From Sphaerolaimus hirsutus (Eukaryota; Nematoda; Chromadorea; Monhysterida; Sphaerolaimidae): 64,000 nt of DNA. The translations under genes and the position numbers were made by a program. The notes under the pieces were generated by a model. The model was not told the DNA's origin. It saw only the letters and a list, made by a program, of their open reading frames with translations, and made no database searches. Positions 1-10,523 of this stretch are shown here, one piece after another (position 1 is the stretch's first letter; the number at the start of each line of letters is the position of its first letter). The stretch is from contig OZ038458.1 of assembly GCA_964036195.1 (NCBI GenBank), forward strand, positions 5,146,001 to 5,210,000, read 5' to 3'.

Positions 1-534
1 AAGGTTCAAAGTGAATGTGTAGATCGGCCATGCAAAATGACCACCTTTTTTTAGACCCCCCTTATCTCGGGACTGGGGGATTATTCGAGGAAACAAAAAC
101 ATTTCTTCATAGCCCAGACCCCAAACCCCAACATACTCAAATGGCATCAAAATCGGTCAACGTACAAAAGAATGTGGGATGCACAAATGTGTATTTGTAT
201 GAAATCGAAAAAAGACACTTCATTAGTTTACAACCTGATATTATCCTTGCCAAAGCCATTTTCTGGTTCTCGTTTTTTGGTTGCGATTTTTAGCGTTTTG
301 CATGACGTTTTTCATTTTACAGGTTATGACTTTTGACATTTTACAGGGTCTTTCTTATGACTTTTGACATTTTACATGCTCTTTTGCATGATTTTTGACG
401 TTTTACGGGTCGTTCACAGGGATAATTGACAGGGCATTTTACAGAGACTGGCACACGGTGCCCTTGATCTTTCCTGGCAATTTCCATCACCACTGTTGTC
501 TGTTATTTTCAAAAACAAAACAAGAGAATATTAC
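1..534. other. non-coding, probably intron 7 of the PLBD gene
   Basis: No coding sequence found. The exon at 535-759 ends in phase 2 at a good donor on the minus strand, so this stretch should be the intron leading to the missing last exon(s) of the phospholipase B-like gene. Bases about 300-450 repeat the motif 'gacattttacag', a dispersed repeat also seen near 34.5, 58.8, 61.5 and 62.4 kb. The family's C-terminal motifs are not visible on the minus strand here. Confidence 0.5.
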
Positions 535-3500
535 CTCATCAGTTTTGTGAGGGTTTTCATATCTTTCACAGTTCCCCAGTCTCTTTTGAATATTTGTGCT
601 CTTGATGTCTTTTCATAAGTGTAATAATCACCATATTTTTCCACCATAGATGTGAGATTTGAAATGTTGTAGAGGGATTTGAAATATGGCACATTGTAAC
701 TGGACCAGTACCCTTGTTTTTTCAAGGTTGTTGTCATGTCTTCAAAGTGAACTGTGCCGCTGAAAATTTATTTCTTCTTTTGTTATTGTGATTGAATTAT
801 AAATTCCGTTGATAAGTTCATCAAAAATGTGCTAAAAACCCACGGTAGCTGTTCAAGGATGTAAAACAGTCCAGAGTCAGGCAGGGGTTTTCCAGCTTTG
901 AATTTTTTATAATCCACAACCATCCACTGATTGTTATATCTGTGAAAATAATGACAGTAAAACAAAGTTCATATTTTTAAAGTGACATTTAGACCAAAAT
1001 TCATTGAACTCACGTCCCAGAATTCTGCAACTTGAACAACTCCACCCACTGGTGTGGATTTGATGCCAATTTATTGGCAACGAGTGCTCTTATCCACGTG
1101 AGAAGTGTGTTAGGGTTGACATGTGTCCATAAAGTTTTGTTGTAATTGGGGATGGTTGTTTCAGACACAACTAATTTGGCTGATGTGATGTAAAAGTCAT
1201 CATAAGATGCCAACTTTCCAGCATATGATGAGAAGGAAATTGTGTGACCTGTGTGAATATTTACCTATGTGGCTTTTGGATGAAATTTTTTCAAATGCAG
1301 TAGGTATGAAGATTTGTATGATAACACAGATGCACATGGAAGGTGGGTGTGTGAGCTGTATACAACCGTCAATTACATAACGTTTGACAGTTGACACTTG
1401 TTTGGCAACTTGTTTAGAAACAAATACCCTTCATCATCAAATTTCATCATGAGTGGTTCATTATTGTGAACATTTAAATTAACACAAATTTATGCTTCAC
1501 CTGGATTCTTTGCTCCATTGTTCACAAACTGCAGTGACACCCTCTTTATAATCCTCATCATTGATTCAAAAGTGATCCAAGAATTGTGTGACATCAACAA
1601 GTCACTGTTTCCATTTACAGGCTTAATGAAAGCTGAGCAATGGCCAATACCTTCTGGTCTGATCCACAATTTTTTGGGTTTTCCTAATGCCTGCTCCAAA
1701 TCATCCAGATCACCAACAAGTTGCATCCAACTGAAATAGTAATTTTTTACAATTTTCTCTGAGATACTGCAACATAAGGCGGTGTTTACACGGATTCTTT
1801 GTGACGACAAAAATTGTGATTTTGTCAACCATGTTTTTGGGTGAAAACCAATAAGTATAGAGATTGGACGCCTCAATTGATCATTATTTGATCAACCCCA
1901 TTGCATGGAACAATATTTAATTTTTATAGATTATGCAATAATGCACAACAGATAATGTATTTTTCATGTTGTCGTAGCTTTGTCGGAGGGTTTGTTCTAC
2001 GCGGCCTCGCTAGCGAGGCTGCGTAGAACAAACCCTCCGACAAAGCTACGACAACATGAAAAAAGTGTGATCTAGTGTGCGTGATTAGGGAAATTATGGA
2101 ATTTGATGTATGCCCCAGGCAGTGAAGCTGGCACAATCACGATCAATTGAGGTATCACACATGTAATATATTTCACGTTGATTGCACAAGAACAGTTATA
2201 AAAATTTCGTTTTTTGTCGTCACAGCAAATCCGTGTAAATGCCGCCTATAGAAACAAACAGTAGAGCAGGGCTTCTTTTGATGTTGGGCTCAAAGGTGTT
2301 CAAATTGACAGCACGGTATGATGAAAATCTTTCTCTATACAGTAGAGAATATGCATCATCTAATCCACTTAGTTGGTACAGTGCCAATTTGACATGTTGC
2401 CAATATGGATCATCAGTTTTCTCATCAGCCATAGACAGCATATAATTCATGTTCTGAGCCAGAAATGCATCCATTCTTGTACAAAATTCTTTCATTTTCT
2501 TGTCAGTGGGTGATATGCAATCTTTATAACCAATATTGTGCATGTGATAGCTGATCAAATCCACTGACACAGCAGCTGAAAAAACTTGATTTTAATATTG
2601 CTTAGATCAAGTCAAACTGTCAATGGATTTAAAAACTCAACCCTCTGCTAATCCAGCAGCGTATGCTATCAACTTATTGCTAAAATTCCCATTTGTTTTC
2701 ACATCCAAATATGCCCATCCAGTTTGATTCACTCCATTTTTGAGCACCGCCTCAGCAACAGGGCCTTTAGGATTGTTGCATGGATTTCCAGGCAGGTTTT
2801 CAAAATACAGTGTGTTTGGTTTATTCTGTGAAGCACACACTTTGACTGATCTAATATCTCCTGATTCATGATGGGGTCCCTCATGCTTTATGTTTTCCCA
2901 TGACCAGTTTGAGCTGGCACAGCCTGTAAGACAATGAGATTGCGGTTTTTGGTTGAATTTTGACACTTTTCAGTAAAAAAATTATGTTTTAGAGTATTTG
3001 ATTATCAGTTAGGCTTTTTCATATTTTTAATTAGTAACTAAATACCAGATGTTACATAGAAGCCAGTAACTAGTGGTGTTCATAATGTAACTGAACAGCT
3101 CAGGGGCATATGGGCTGGGAACACCAAGTGCCAGCTTGACAATGCTTTTTTGCTTTTACATTTTTGTTCTGGCTATTTTCCTCTATTTCCCTTTTTCAGT
3201 TATATACATTGAAAAAGTCTATCTGAAATACGTTTTGTTTACTCTATTACTATCAAAAAGTATACCGTATTACCTTGAATTATCCCCCCCTTGAGTTAAC
3301 CCCCCCTCGAAATACCCCCCTAAAATTCAGCTGAGGAAATAATAAACCCCCCCTCGAAATTACCCCCTTAAAATTGAGTGTAAACAGAAAGTACATGACA
3401 AATACCGCAGTTTGTGATTTGTATAATGTAGAACACGCGTTAAAACTAATGAGTGATGTTAGGGAAGGGTTTATGTGTATATACAGGTATATATGCCTAT

Positions 3501-3966
3501 AAACACATATAAATCTATGTAATTGTTTGATTTCTCTACGTGTGAGTATGGGGAATTTCTGAAAATTTCTGGCGAAATAATAGACCCACCTCGAATAACC
3601 CCCCCCCCCCCCTCGAATTTTGCTGGCGAAATAATAAACCCCCTGGGGGTATTTCGAGGTAATACGGTAAATACATAAAAGCCGAATATTCATATTTATG
3701 TAGTAAACGAAATAAATTTTAACAACTATGATTGAAACGCATTTATTATACCTACCTTCAGTTTCCTCCAAAACCGATCTAAAATCGTGATTAAGTAATC
3801 GCCTCTCAGCACTGCTGCCAAAAAGCGACGAACTTTCTGATCTTTGATAGACAAACTCAGGTTCTGAACTCAGTTGTTCTTGGATGCTGTTAAAAGTTAA
3901 CTTTAATGTTTGACAGGAAAGAAATTGAAGGAGGATTACTAGAATTATTGGGGTTACAACTTTCAT
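535..3966 (-). CDS. phospholipase B-like protein (PLBD family), 3' end cut off by window
   Basis: Predicted lysosomal/secreted N-terminal-nucleophile hydrolase related to PLBD1/PLBD2, probably an amidase or phospholipase B; the substrate is unknown. Seven exons on the minus strand: 3756-3966, 2642-2923, 2260-2575, 1501-1730, 1014-1248, 844-939, 535-759. All have GT-AG borders and phases that fit, giving about 531 residues. Residues 1-18 form a signal peptide starting MKVVTPIILVILL. Family signatures in order: 'YAAGLAEG' (end of exon 2), 'GDLDDLE', 'GIGHCSAFIK' with the predicted nucleophile Cys at about residue 301, 'SHNSW', 'DDFYITSAKLVVSETTI', 'YNNQWMVVDYKKF', 'ILEQLPG', 'GYWSSYNVPYF', 'RAQIFKR'. 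In this family the chain cleaves itself just before the Cys. Human PLBD2 is 589 residues, so about 90 C-terminal residues are outside the window. The N-terminus before the core is about 50 residues longer than in human PLBD2. Confidence 0.93.
1777..2247. mobile_element. palindromic MITE filling PLBD intron 3
   Basis: TIRs begin AGGCGGTGTTTACACGG on the left and match, as reverse complement, the right end (CCGTGTAAATGCCGCCT). Both sides are flanked by 'ata', a possible short duplication. The TIRs continue as 'ttgtgacgacaaaaa' and its inverted copy. The centre holds a second hairpin at 1961-2062. The TIR core 'gtttacacggatt' recurs in the element at 10938-11354, so they are relatives. It makes up about 470 of the 529 bases of the intron 1731-2259. 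Confidence 0.8.
1961..2062. repeat. near-perfect 50-bp-arm hairpin inside the MITE
   Basis: An inverted repeat centred near 2011: the left arm starts ttttcatgttgtcgtagctt and the right arm ends with its complement. The centre is 'cctcgcta/gcgagg'. I see one mismatch across about 50 bp. It would fold as a long stable stem in the intron RNA. Confidence 0.85.
3265..3667. mobile_element. TA-flanked MITE, CCGTATT family, in PLBD intron 1
   Basis: TIR CCGTATTACCTTGAATTA at the left and the matching inverted end GAGGTAATACGG at the right, with TA on both sides (3263-3264 and 3668-3669). Next to each TIR are several degenerate copies of a C-rich unit of the type 'tcgaaataccccccc'. TA duplication fits a Tc1/mariner-like or related transposase. 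It accounts for 403 of the 832 bases of intron 1 (2924-3755). Confidence 0.82.
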
Positions 3967-4097
3967 TCTTGCCGAATTTTTTCACAATTTAAAAATAGGA
4001 AGTTAAGGGCAACGTTTAGGTAGTTGACAATGCATTCGTTCTTATCAGTTCATTATTGTCTGGGTGTAAAGACAAACCGCATTTGATCTGTGTGTGG

Positions 4098-4105
4098 TTT
4101 ATATA
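4098..4105 (-). promoter_or_regulatory. possible TATA box of the PLBD gene
   Basis: On the minus strand TATATAAA lies about 130 bases upstream of the ATG at 3966. Initiation about 30 bases downstream would give a 5' UTR of roughly 100 bases. The call rests on position and motif alone. Confidence 0.3.
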
Positions 4106-4247
4106 AAAACATTATAAATATGTATGCGCTTTTGAGAATTTATCAGTTTTTGCTTGGCTACCGTGAAATTTTTTCTCATGGCGGAAATCATTAGCAGAAA
4201 AACCATTCAAGTGTGCGTAATGACTTATGAATGGAACGTAACACGAC

Positions 4248-4456
4248 GAGTGATGTAAAAGCGCCATGGCGTTTTTGGCGCTATCTTTGACTGGCGCCAG
4301 GAACAAAATGCATAGCGCTAGCGCCAAACCAAACAGCGCCATGGCGCTTCTGGCGATTGACGCCATTTTTCTCTAGCGCCATTGGCGCTTGGCTTTGGGG
4401 GTCGGAAAAGCGCCATGGCGCTTGGCGCCAAAGTTCTGGCGCTTTTTACATCACTA
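4248..4456. mobile_element. hAT-type MITE, gcgcca-rich, with 8-bp TSD
   Basis: The ends GAGTGATGTAAAAGCGCCA and TGGCGCTTTTTACATCACTA are inverted repeats. The 8 bases AACACGAC occur on both sides (4240-4247 and 4457-4464). The interior is almost entirely overlapping gcgccatggcgc palindromes. An 8-bp duplication and a TAGTG-type end are typical of hAT elements. A relative lies at 50667-50833. Confidence 0.85.
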
Positions 4457-5458
4457 AACACGACACGAATATGCTGCTTCCTTCAAATGGAAAAAGCATA
4501 CCTGCGCATATTTCAGTAGTTGATTCATTCAATTTATTTACTAAAATACAACATTGTAGCTTATAGCGTCGCCCAAGAACTTCACGCTCAGTCGGTTCAA
4601 TGGTGCCATATCTGGCGGTGACTTTTCTGACATTAGTTAAACAACATTCACGATAAAAGGTGACATAATGATATCGTCGCACCCCTTGCAGAAGGGTTTT
4701 GAGACACTGGCAATGTTCCAAATAAAATTGAGGTGGTGATTTAATTGCAGGGACCTCAGATAAAACATATATATTTTTCATTGTTCAATTATCTATTCGA
4801 GGCGTTTGAATGTACAAATTGTTTTCAGTGCGCGGCCAAAAAATCGCCAAAACGGACCAAAAAGGGGGTCGCTTATATTCTCTTATACTCAGAGCTGGCA
4901 AACTTTTAGACCAAATAAATACAGTTAGCGTAATGTGATGTCTTCTCTTATCGAAAAATTTATTGTCGTGTGTATCAAGGAACGTTTTTTGGTGCCGGTA
5001 GAAAGACACTTTCTCCTACAATATTTCGAAGCCTTCTGTCTTCGTGTATACAATTCTGCATAGGTATGCAAATTGAAATGCGCTCAAGCGTTACTGCGGT
5101 ACGAATGTGATACGAACCTGCTCACTCCTATTTTGGATCGCAGACATTATGTGAAGTTGGCATTTTGCCAATGAAGTCTACCTATTTTCTATTTGGATAC
5201 GATTACATATTGTACGAACGAGTGTAAAAGACACAAGATTTCCGTCCGAGTCAGTGATAACGTCCGCGGAATGCGATATAGCGACCGGATATGATCGCTA
5301 ACGGCGGCTCACGCACTAACATGCCACGCCGGTTCACCATCGTCATAGCAGTATACAAACGGGTATCCATACGGGTTTTTGGACAGGTGCCAACTTCACA
5401 TAATGTACACCATGTTTTCCTTGATTGTGAAATTAATTTAAATCATTTAAAATTTCGA

Positions 5459-5725
5459 TCATTTAAAAACGCATTTGGACGATTGCCAAAACGAAAAAAT
5501 TGCAGGATAAACCAAGGTTACAGAGTGAATGGGAACTGTGCCGACCAAAATCTTATCTGTTGAAGACATTTCATCTACAATTTCGCGCTTCATATGAATG
5601 TCGTGCGTTGAATTTATTACTTCAGAAATTTTTTCTTCGAGCCCCGTTCTCGATTTTGGTTTTGCTATCGTTGTCATGATCTTGGCACTCGTCCAATATT
5701 TTGTCTAAATAGTTTGACATAATTA
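5459..5725 (-). pseudogene. possible coding remnant with a frame change, unrecognised
   Basis: On the minus strand a frame opens with ATG at about 5722 (MSNYLDKILDECQDHDNDSK) and stops soon after. An overlapping frame one base away reads on with hydrophilic, helix-like residues (GLEEKISEVINSTHDIHMKR). A single-base difference in the GGGG or AAAAAA run between them would join the two. A GTCGGC donor-like site follows. It may be a decayed exon or chance; no family is recognised. Confidence 0.2.
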
Positions 5726-6065
5726 CTTTTCTCGCAGGACGGAGGCATGATGTGAACTGTTCAAACTAAGCTCGCAGCCGAATGCTATTGTATTTGGCTG
5801 GGGAAAACACTCGGATTTTGACTGAGGACGTTAAATGGGTAAGCATTTTTATCCGTTTCACTTTTATTTTCGGGCGGTCGGCTGGTAGATGTTAATGCGG
5901 TCTGAAAAGGCAACGGATTTTTCGATCTCCATTTTTACACCGCAATAGCACCTGTAATCACTGGTCTTGGCTTGTTGGCATAGAGCAGTTTGTCAATGTC
6001 AATTCAAAAACATGAAAATTGAGTTGACAGAGTAGAAGCTTCCGAACGTCAATTCCGCAAGAAGA

Positions 6066-6250
6066 CGGGTGACATGGAAAGTATTAGGTATGTTAAGTTA
6101 AAGGTTAAGGTTGAATAAACTAGTAAACTTAACTAACTAAACTAAACTAGTAAACTTAACTAACTAAACTAAACTAGTAAACTTAGGTGAAGTATTAGGT
6201 AGTGGGTATAAATCCAAGACTGAATAAACTAGTAAACTTAACTATGTGAC
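6066..6250. repeat. tandem repeat of aactaaactagtaaactta units
   Basis: Units of the type 'actaaactagtaaacttaa' are repeated at 6117-6240, together with two copies of a longer unit containing 'gtattaggta'. Simple tandem repeat without coding potential. Confidence 0.7.
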
Positions 6251-6473
6251 TGACAAGTATTTTTGGTTGAGTTTACTCGACACAGTTTTTTCCACTTACT
6301 TTTTTCCATTTTCCACTACTTACCACGTTTCTTGTCACTTGTCTACTACTGGAATTAGTACCAGTGCTGACGTATTCGCAAAATGCGCGCTTCGTTAATG
6401 CTAAAAATTTTTTTTGAAAACCTCGTGCCGCCATTTTCGCCCGACTACTTGCATCTAAAAGATTGTGCCTGAC

Positions 6474-6667
6474 GCCTGCGCACACTAATTTTCAATCAAA
6501 TTTTCGAAAACTAATAAATCAGTTTTGAACGTATTTTAGTTTTCTAAAATGCGTATCCGACCACTATAGTTGACGGAGATGAAAAATGACTCATCCCAGA
6601 AAACTCAAATGCGTTCAAAACTGATTTATGAGTTTTCGAAATTTCGGTTGAAATCGGTGTGTTTGCA
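6474..6667. mobile_element. palindromic MITE, gcgcacactag family, copy 1 (degraded)
   Basis: Starts gcctgcgcacactaatttt and ends with a diverged inverted copy. Inner arms 'ataaatcagttttgaacg' and 'gttcaaaactgatttatgag' pair around a 'gttgacggagatgaaaaatg' core. Better-preserved copies lie at 16317-16514 and 17166-17364. Confidence 0.65.
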
Positions 6668-8262
6668 CATTTTTGGCATTTTCCACATTTCCATCAATAA
6701 TTCCAAAGTACAGTATACAGGTACCTAATTTCGCATATTTTATGTGTGCATATGTGATTTCCTGCTTTCAGCGTGCAAGTTCTAAACGCTCTGATGCAGT
6801 CGGGTTATGCAGATTATGTCTATGCATTTCACCGAAATATTGACTTTCTGAAAGCGATCCATCGTTTGATCAGCTGGAGTTTTGGTGTATTTATGTGTGA
6901 ATTGGGTGAAAAGTGGAAAAAATTTCGGTTTTTGAATTCTGTTAAAAATTTCAGATTTCTCATTTTTCAAGTGAAACGTTTGACACATTTTCTGGTCGCT
7001 CTTTACTCAGCCCCCAATACTCAATAATACTCAATGTTACTCTGTTAAGAGAGTTCTCAGTCTTCAACAGACAGGCCTTCATTAAACTTTCCTCGAAATT
7101 TGAACATCTTGTGTTCTTGTCTCATCTAAGTCGTATGGAAACACGTAAGCTCATTTCCAGGGACACTGCGCATGGTTTCATTATTCCACACGTGAACCGG
7201 GACAAAACTCCCCCGGGGAAAGTGGGTGCAGATGTGGTAATCGGGGTTTGGTGTTTTGCTTTGGGAAATGTCAATGCTGATTTCATATTTTAAAATTTGC
7301 GAGCATACCTCTTGCGAACATCCTATTTTAAAAAAACAGTGTTTGTAAAATGTAATTTTTTAGAAAGTACCTGTCAAACTTTAAGGTTTACAATTTGGGG
7401 ACATAAATGGTTTACAATTTCGGACTGGTTAGATATAAATCAATGTTTTATCTAGAATTTCATTTGATTACATTCATTTTCATTTCAATTTTAGGTAATT
7501 TCAAGTCATTCAACCCCTTAACGTTCCTGAAATTTGGACTACCCCCCCCCCCCCACCACAAAGACACATGTGTACAGCCTTGGTCTGCGCTAAGCTTTGT
7601 GCCTTAATTTGGGGTTGATATTACATTGAATGGTGGGTCACAGCTTAAAATTTATTACACATTTTTATGGGCATTTGAGAATGGACCACCCCTCATCCGC
7701 GGGGAATGAGACATGTAACTAATCAGGCACTAAATGGCTTTGCTTCACATATCACATTTGGTTTGAACAATTGAAAATTCTAGTGAATTTTCGATTTGGG
7801 AAAGTCGACGTCAGTATTTTCACTTTTCAATTTGTATTTCTCAGAGCATCTTTATTTTTATTTTGAACCCTGCCAGTTTATGGCGGCTATGTTACTTTGA
7901 ATGAAAGCCATTCGTGAATGGACATTGCGCAATGAAATATTTTGCTACGATATTTATGCGGGCCAAAAATTTTACGACCATTGTGCAACACCAAAAGAAT
8001 TCCCCTTAATTCCTTTGAAGTCTACCGAATGTAGTGAATGAATTAATAACTGGACCATTTATTGGCATCATTTCACAGTAAAGGATCGAGTAAATATGAT
8101 AATTTTGCATTTTTGATGTTGCCAAAAATTATCCCTGACCAATATGTTCATAGAATAAGTGTTTATGTAAACCACACGTATTTTAGGTGCTTTAATAGAT
8201 TTTTTTACCTCGCAGTAGCCAGATGGATAACCCCTGGGGCCTGCACCCCCCCCCCCCCACAA

Positions 8263-8358
8263 TTAGGGTTCAAATGGGATTGACTTTTCTGGATCAGGAT
8301 CAGGATTCGTACTTTTTCAGGAATGATTTTTCAGGATCGGGATACCGTTTGAACCCTA
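8263..8358. repeat. short 'agggttcaaa' inverted-repeat element
   Basis: Begins ttagggttcaaatgggattg and ends gataccgtttgaaccctacc, an inverted pair. The interior repeats 'ggatcaggat'. It is the smallest member of the GGGATC family that fills 10.5-12.2 kb. Confidence 0.6.
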
Positions 8359-9116
8359 CCCCCAACCCAGGACTCAGCACTAAACCCCTACATTTCACCA
8401 GAAATTTGTACCCTTCAACATGTCTTCTGTTTACTGTTCCATCAAAATGCTGTCCACATTTTCCAGCTTTTATGCCAAATGTCACCCCCCGGGGGGCCTC
8501 CCTATGTTTAGATGTATGTACATATGTAATGTTTTGTGTGTCTGATTATGTATAAACAGCAGCCCTTTGATATTCACCGCCAAACAGATTCAGTAAACTG
8601 CTTTTGACCTCTTTAAACGAGCTTGTTTTTTTTCTCTGTATATTTACACTATTTATTGCCACCATCCGTATCACATTTCTGTTCAAATATATTTTTTCTC
8701 TTTTTCAATCCAGTATTCGCGGTATTTGCAATTTTCAATGAAGCGTTTTCATTTTGAAAGATTCTCAATGTAGTTGCGGAATCAAATTCCGCAAAATTTC
8801 GGTGCATCAATCATTTTCCTCCGTGGAACCTTTCACACAATTCGACGACGTAATTTATTCTGCACCTCACTTGCCGCTTTAACCAACTTTTACTATTGCG
8901 AAATCCGGAGCTAATTTTATGGCTTTCGGTTCTCACAGTTGTCTCACAGTTGAATTTTGGTGTTTAGGCTGAAATTGTTAATGACCCTCAAAATTGGATA
9001 TTCAGTTTTGTATAATTAGATAGTTAATAGAAACTTTTTACTGAGTTTTTACTTTTACTTTCTACTTTTTACTAAGAACTAACTTTTTACTACCCGTGTA
9101 TAATTTGTTTATCAAT

Positions 9117-9357
9117 GGGCCCACACACTAGTTGACATCAAAATTCATGTCAACTAAATTCAACAAAATTTTGGTTTATCATGTGATTTCAGCTTTCCTA
9201 TGTGATAGAGCATAGTTAATTCATATCACTGACAATTTTACATCGTGACAATTTTAATTGTTTCTGTTAAGTGTGATGCTTTTAAATTTTTTGTTGTGTT
9301 CTTTAGTTGACATTCAGTTGACACGAATTTGCGATGTCAACTAGTGTGTGGGTGTGC
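9117..9357. mobile_element. MITE, gggcccacacactagttgac family, long form
   Basis: The left end gggcccacacactagttgac and the right end gatgtcaactagtgtgtggg are inverted repeats. The interior contains 'attttggtttatcatgtgat' and 'gtgatagagcatag', shared with 55636-55864 and 57268-57771. About 240 bp, no coding capacity. Confidence 0.75.
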
Positions 9358-10076
9358 CGTATAGGTAATTATTGAAAGGAAATTATTTCCCTTTGAAAAA
9401 TTTGCATTAGTTATTGGTTTGGGTAAGTACTTTATGAGTTTGTAAATATGTGACAGTGTAAAGCACCATGGAAAGTGTTTTGATTGATTTGCTCCCATAA
9501 ACTTTGGAGATGATCAATCAATCATTTAAATGTCTTCAGAAGTGATCTGGTTTATATTACAACATTTTGGCATTTAACATCACCAAAGTGTGTCCTTTAA
9601 AAAAAGGAAATTTGTTTTGGTAATTTTTTAATGATAGGCAGTTGATAGTCATTTTTTAAAATCAGCTCAAATTGTTGTAATTTTGTAATTTTGCAAAACT
9701 GCTCCTTTGCACAAATAAAGTATTCCCTTGCCTTGGGAACGATTTTGTCCATCACGCGAGTTCCGTTTTTGATTCACCAGAAGATTATATCTCATGTGTG
9801 TTTGAAGGACATAAATAACATGTATTAATGAATTTTCATTTTCCATTTGTTCACTTGACACTTGTTCCCAGACCGCTGATGACCTTGCTATTTTCACATT
9901 TTTGCCATCACTGTTCATTGAAATTTTATGCTATACTTTCGGATATTGTGGGACATTGGAAAAATTTGTATTTTTGTTTTCTTTGCTTGCGGTTGTGAAA
10001 AAAACCCGCCGGGGTTAGGGTTCAAATGGGGGTGGGTTTTCGGCATCGAGAATGGCGTTATGTTCGGACGGAATTA

Positions 10077-10521
10077 CCGTATTTCCTCGAAATACCCCCC
10101 CCCCCTCGAAATACCCCCCCCCTCGAAATACCCCCCCTCAAAATGGACACTATGAACTTATAAACCCCCCCCTCGAAATACCCCCCCCCCAAATTTAGTG
10201 TATAGAGAACGTAAATGACAAAGGCTGCGGTTTGTCATCCCGGCAATGCAGAACACACGTTAAAAACGATGACTCTGTTATGTTAGAACAGTGTTTGTAC
10301 GTCTACACACTTATAAATGTCTTAAGCGTCTTATAAATGGCGATTTTTGTTGCATTTTTTGACGTCTGCGTACGTTTCAGACAACATTTAAGTACTGGGA
10401 TTTCAAAAAATTTCTGGCGAAATAATAAACCCCCCTCGAAATACCCCCCCTCGTTTAACCCCCCCTCAAAATTCTCACTCTGAAAAAAGAAACCCCCCGG
10501 GGGTATTTCGAGGAAATACGG
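10077..10521. mobile_element. TA-flanked MITE, CCGTATT family
   Basis: TIR CCGTATTTCCTCGAAATACC and the inverted right end GGTATTTCGAGGAAATACGG, flanked by TA at 10075-10076 and 10522-10523. Subterminal tandem units 'tcgaaataccccccc' occur at both ends. It has inserted into an older GGGATC element: 'agggttcaaatggg' lies to its left and 'aggttcaaactggat' to its right. Confidence 0.88.
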
Positions 10522-10523
10522 TA

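Larger units (their letters stand above)
4457..8262. other. intergenic region with no supported gene
   Basis: The stretch upstream of the PLBD gene contains only short uninterrupted frames. I recognise no domain. One minus-strand stretch (5459-5725) looks somewhat protein-like and is listed separately. A tandem CTAAACT-type repeat and a palindromic MITE lie within. C-runs at about 7543-7553 and 8247-8258 are simple-sequence tracts. Confidence 0.5.
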
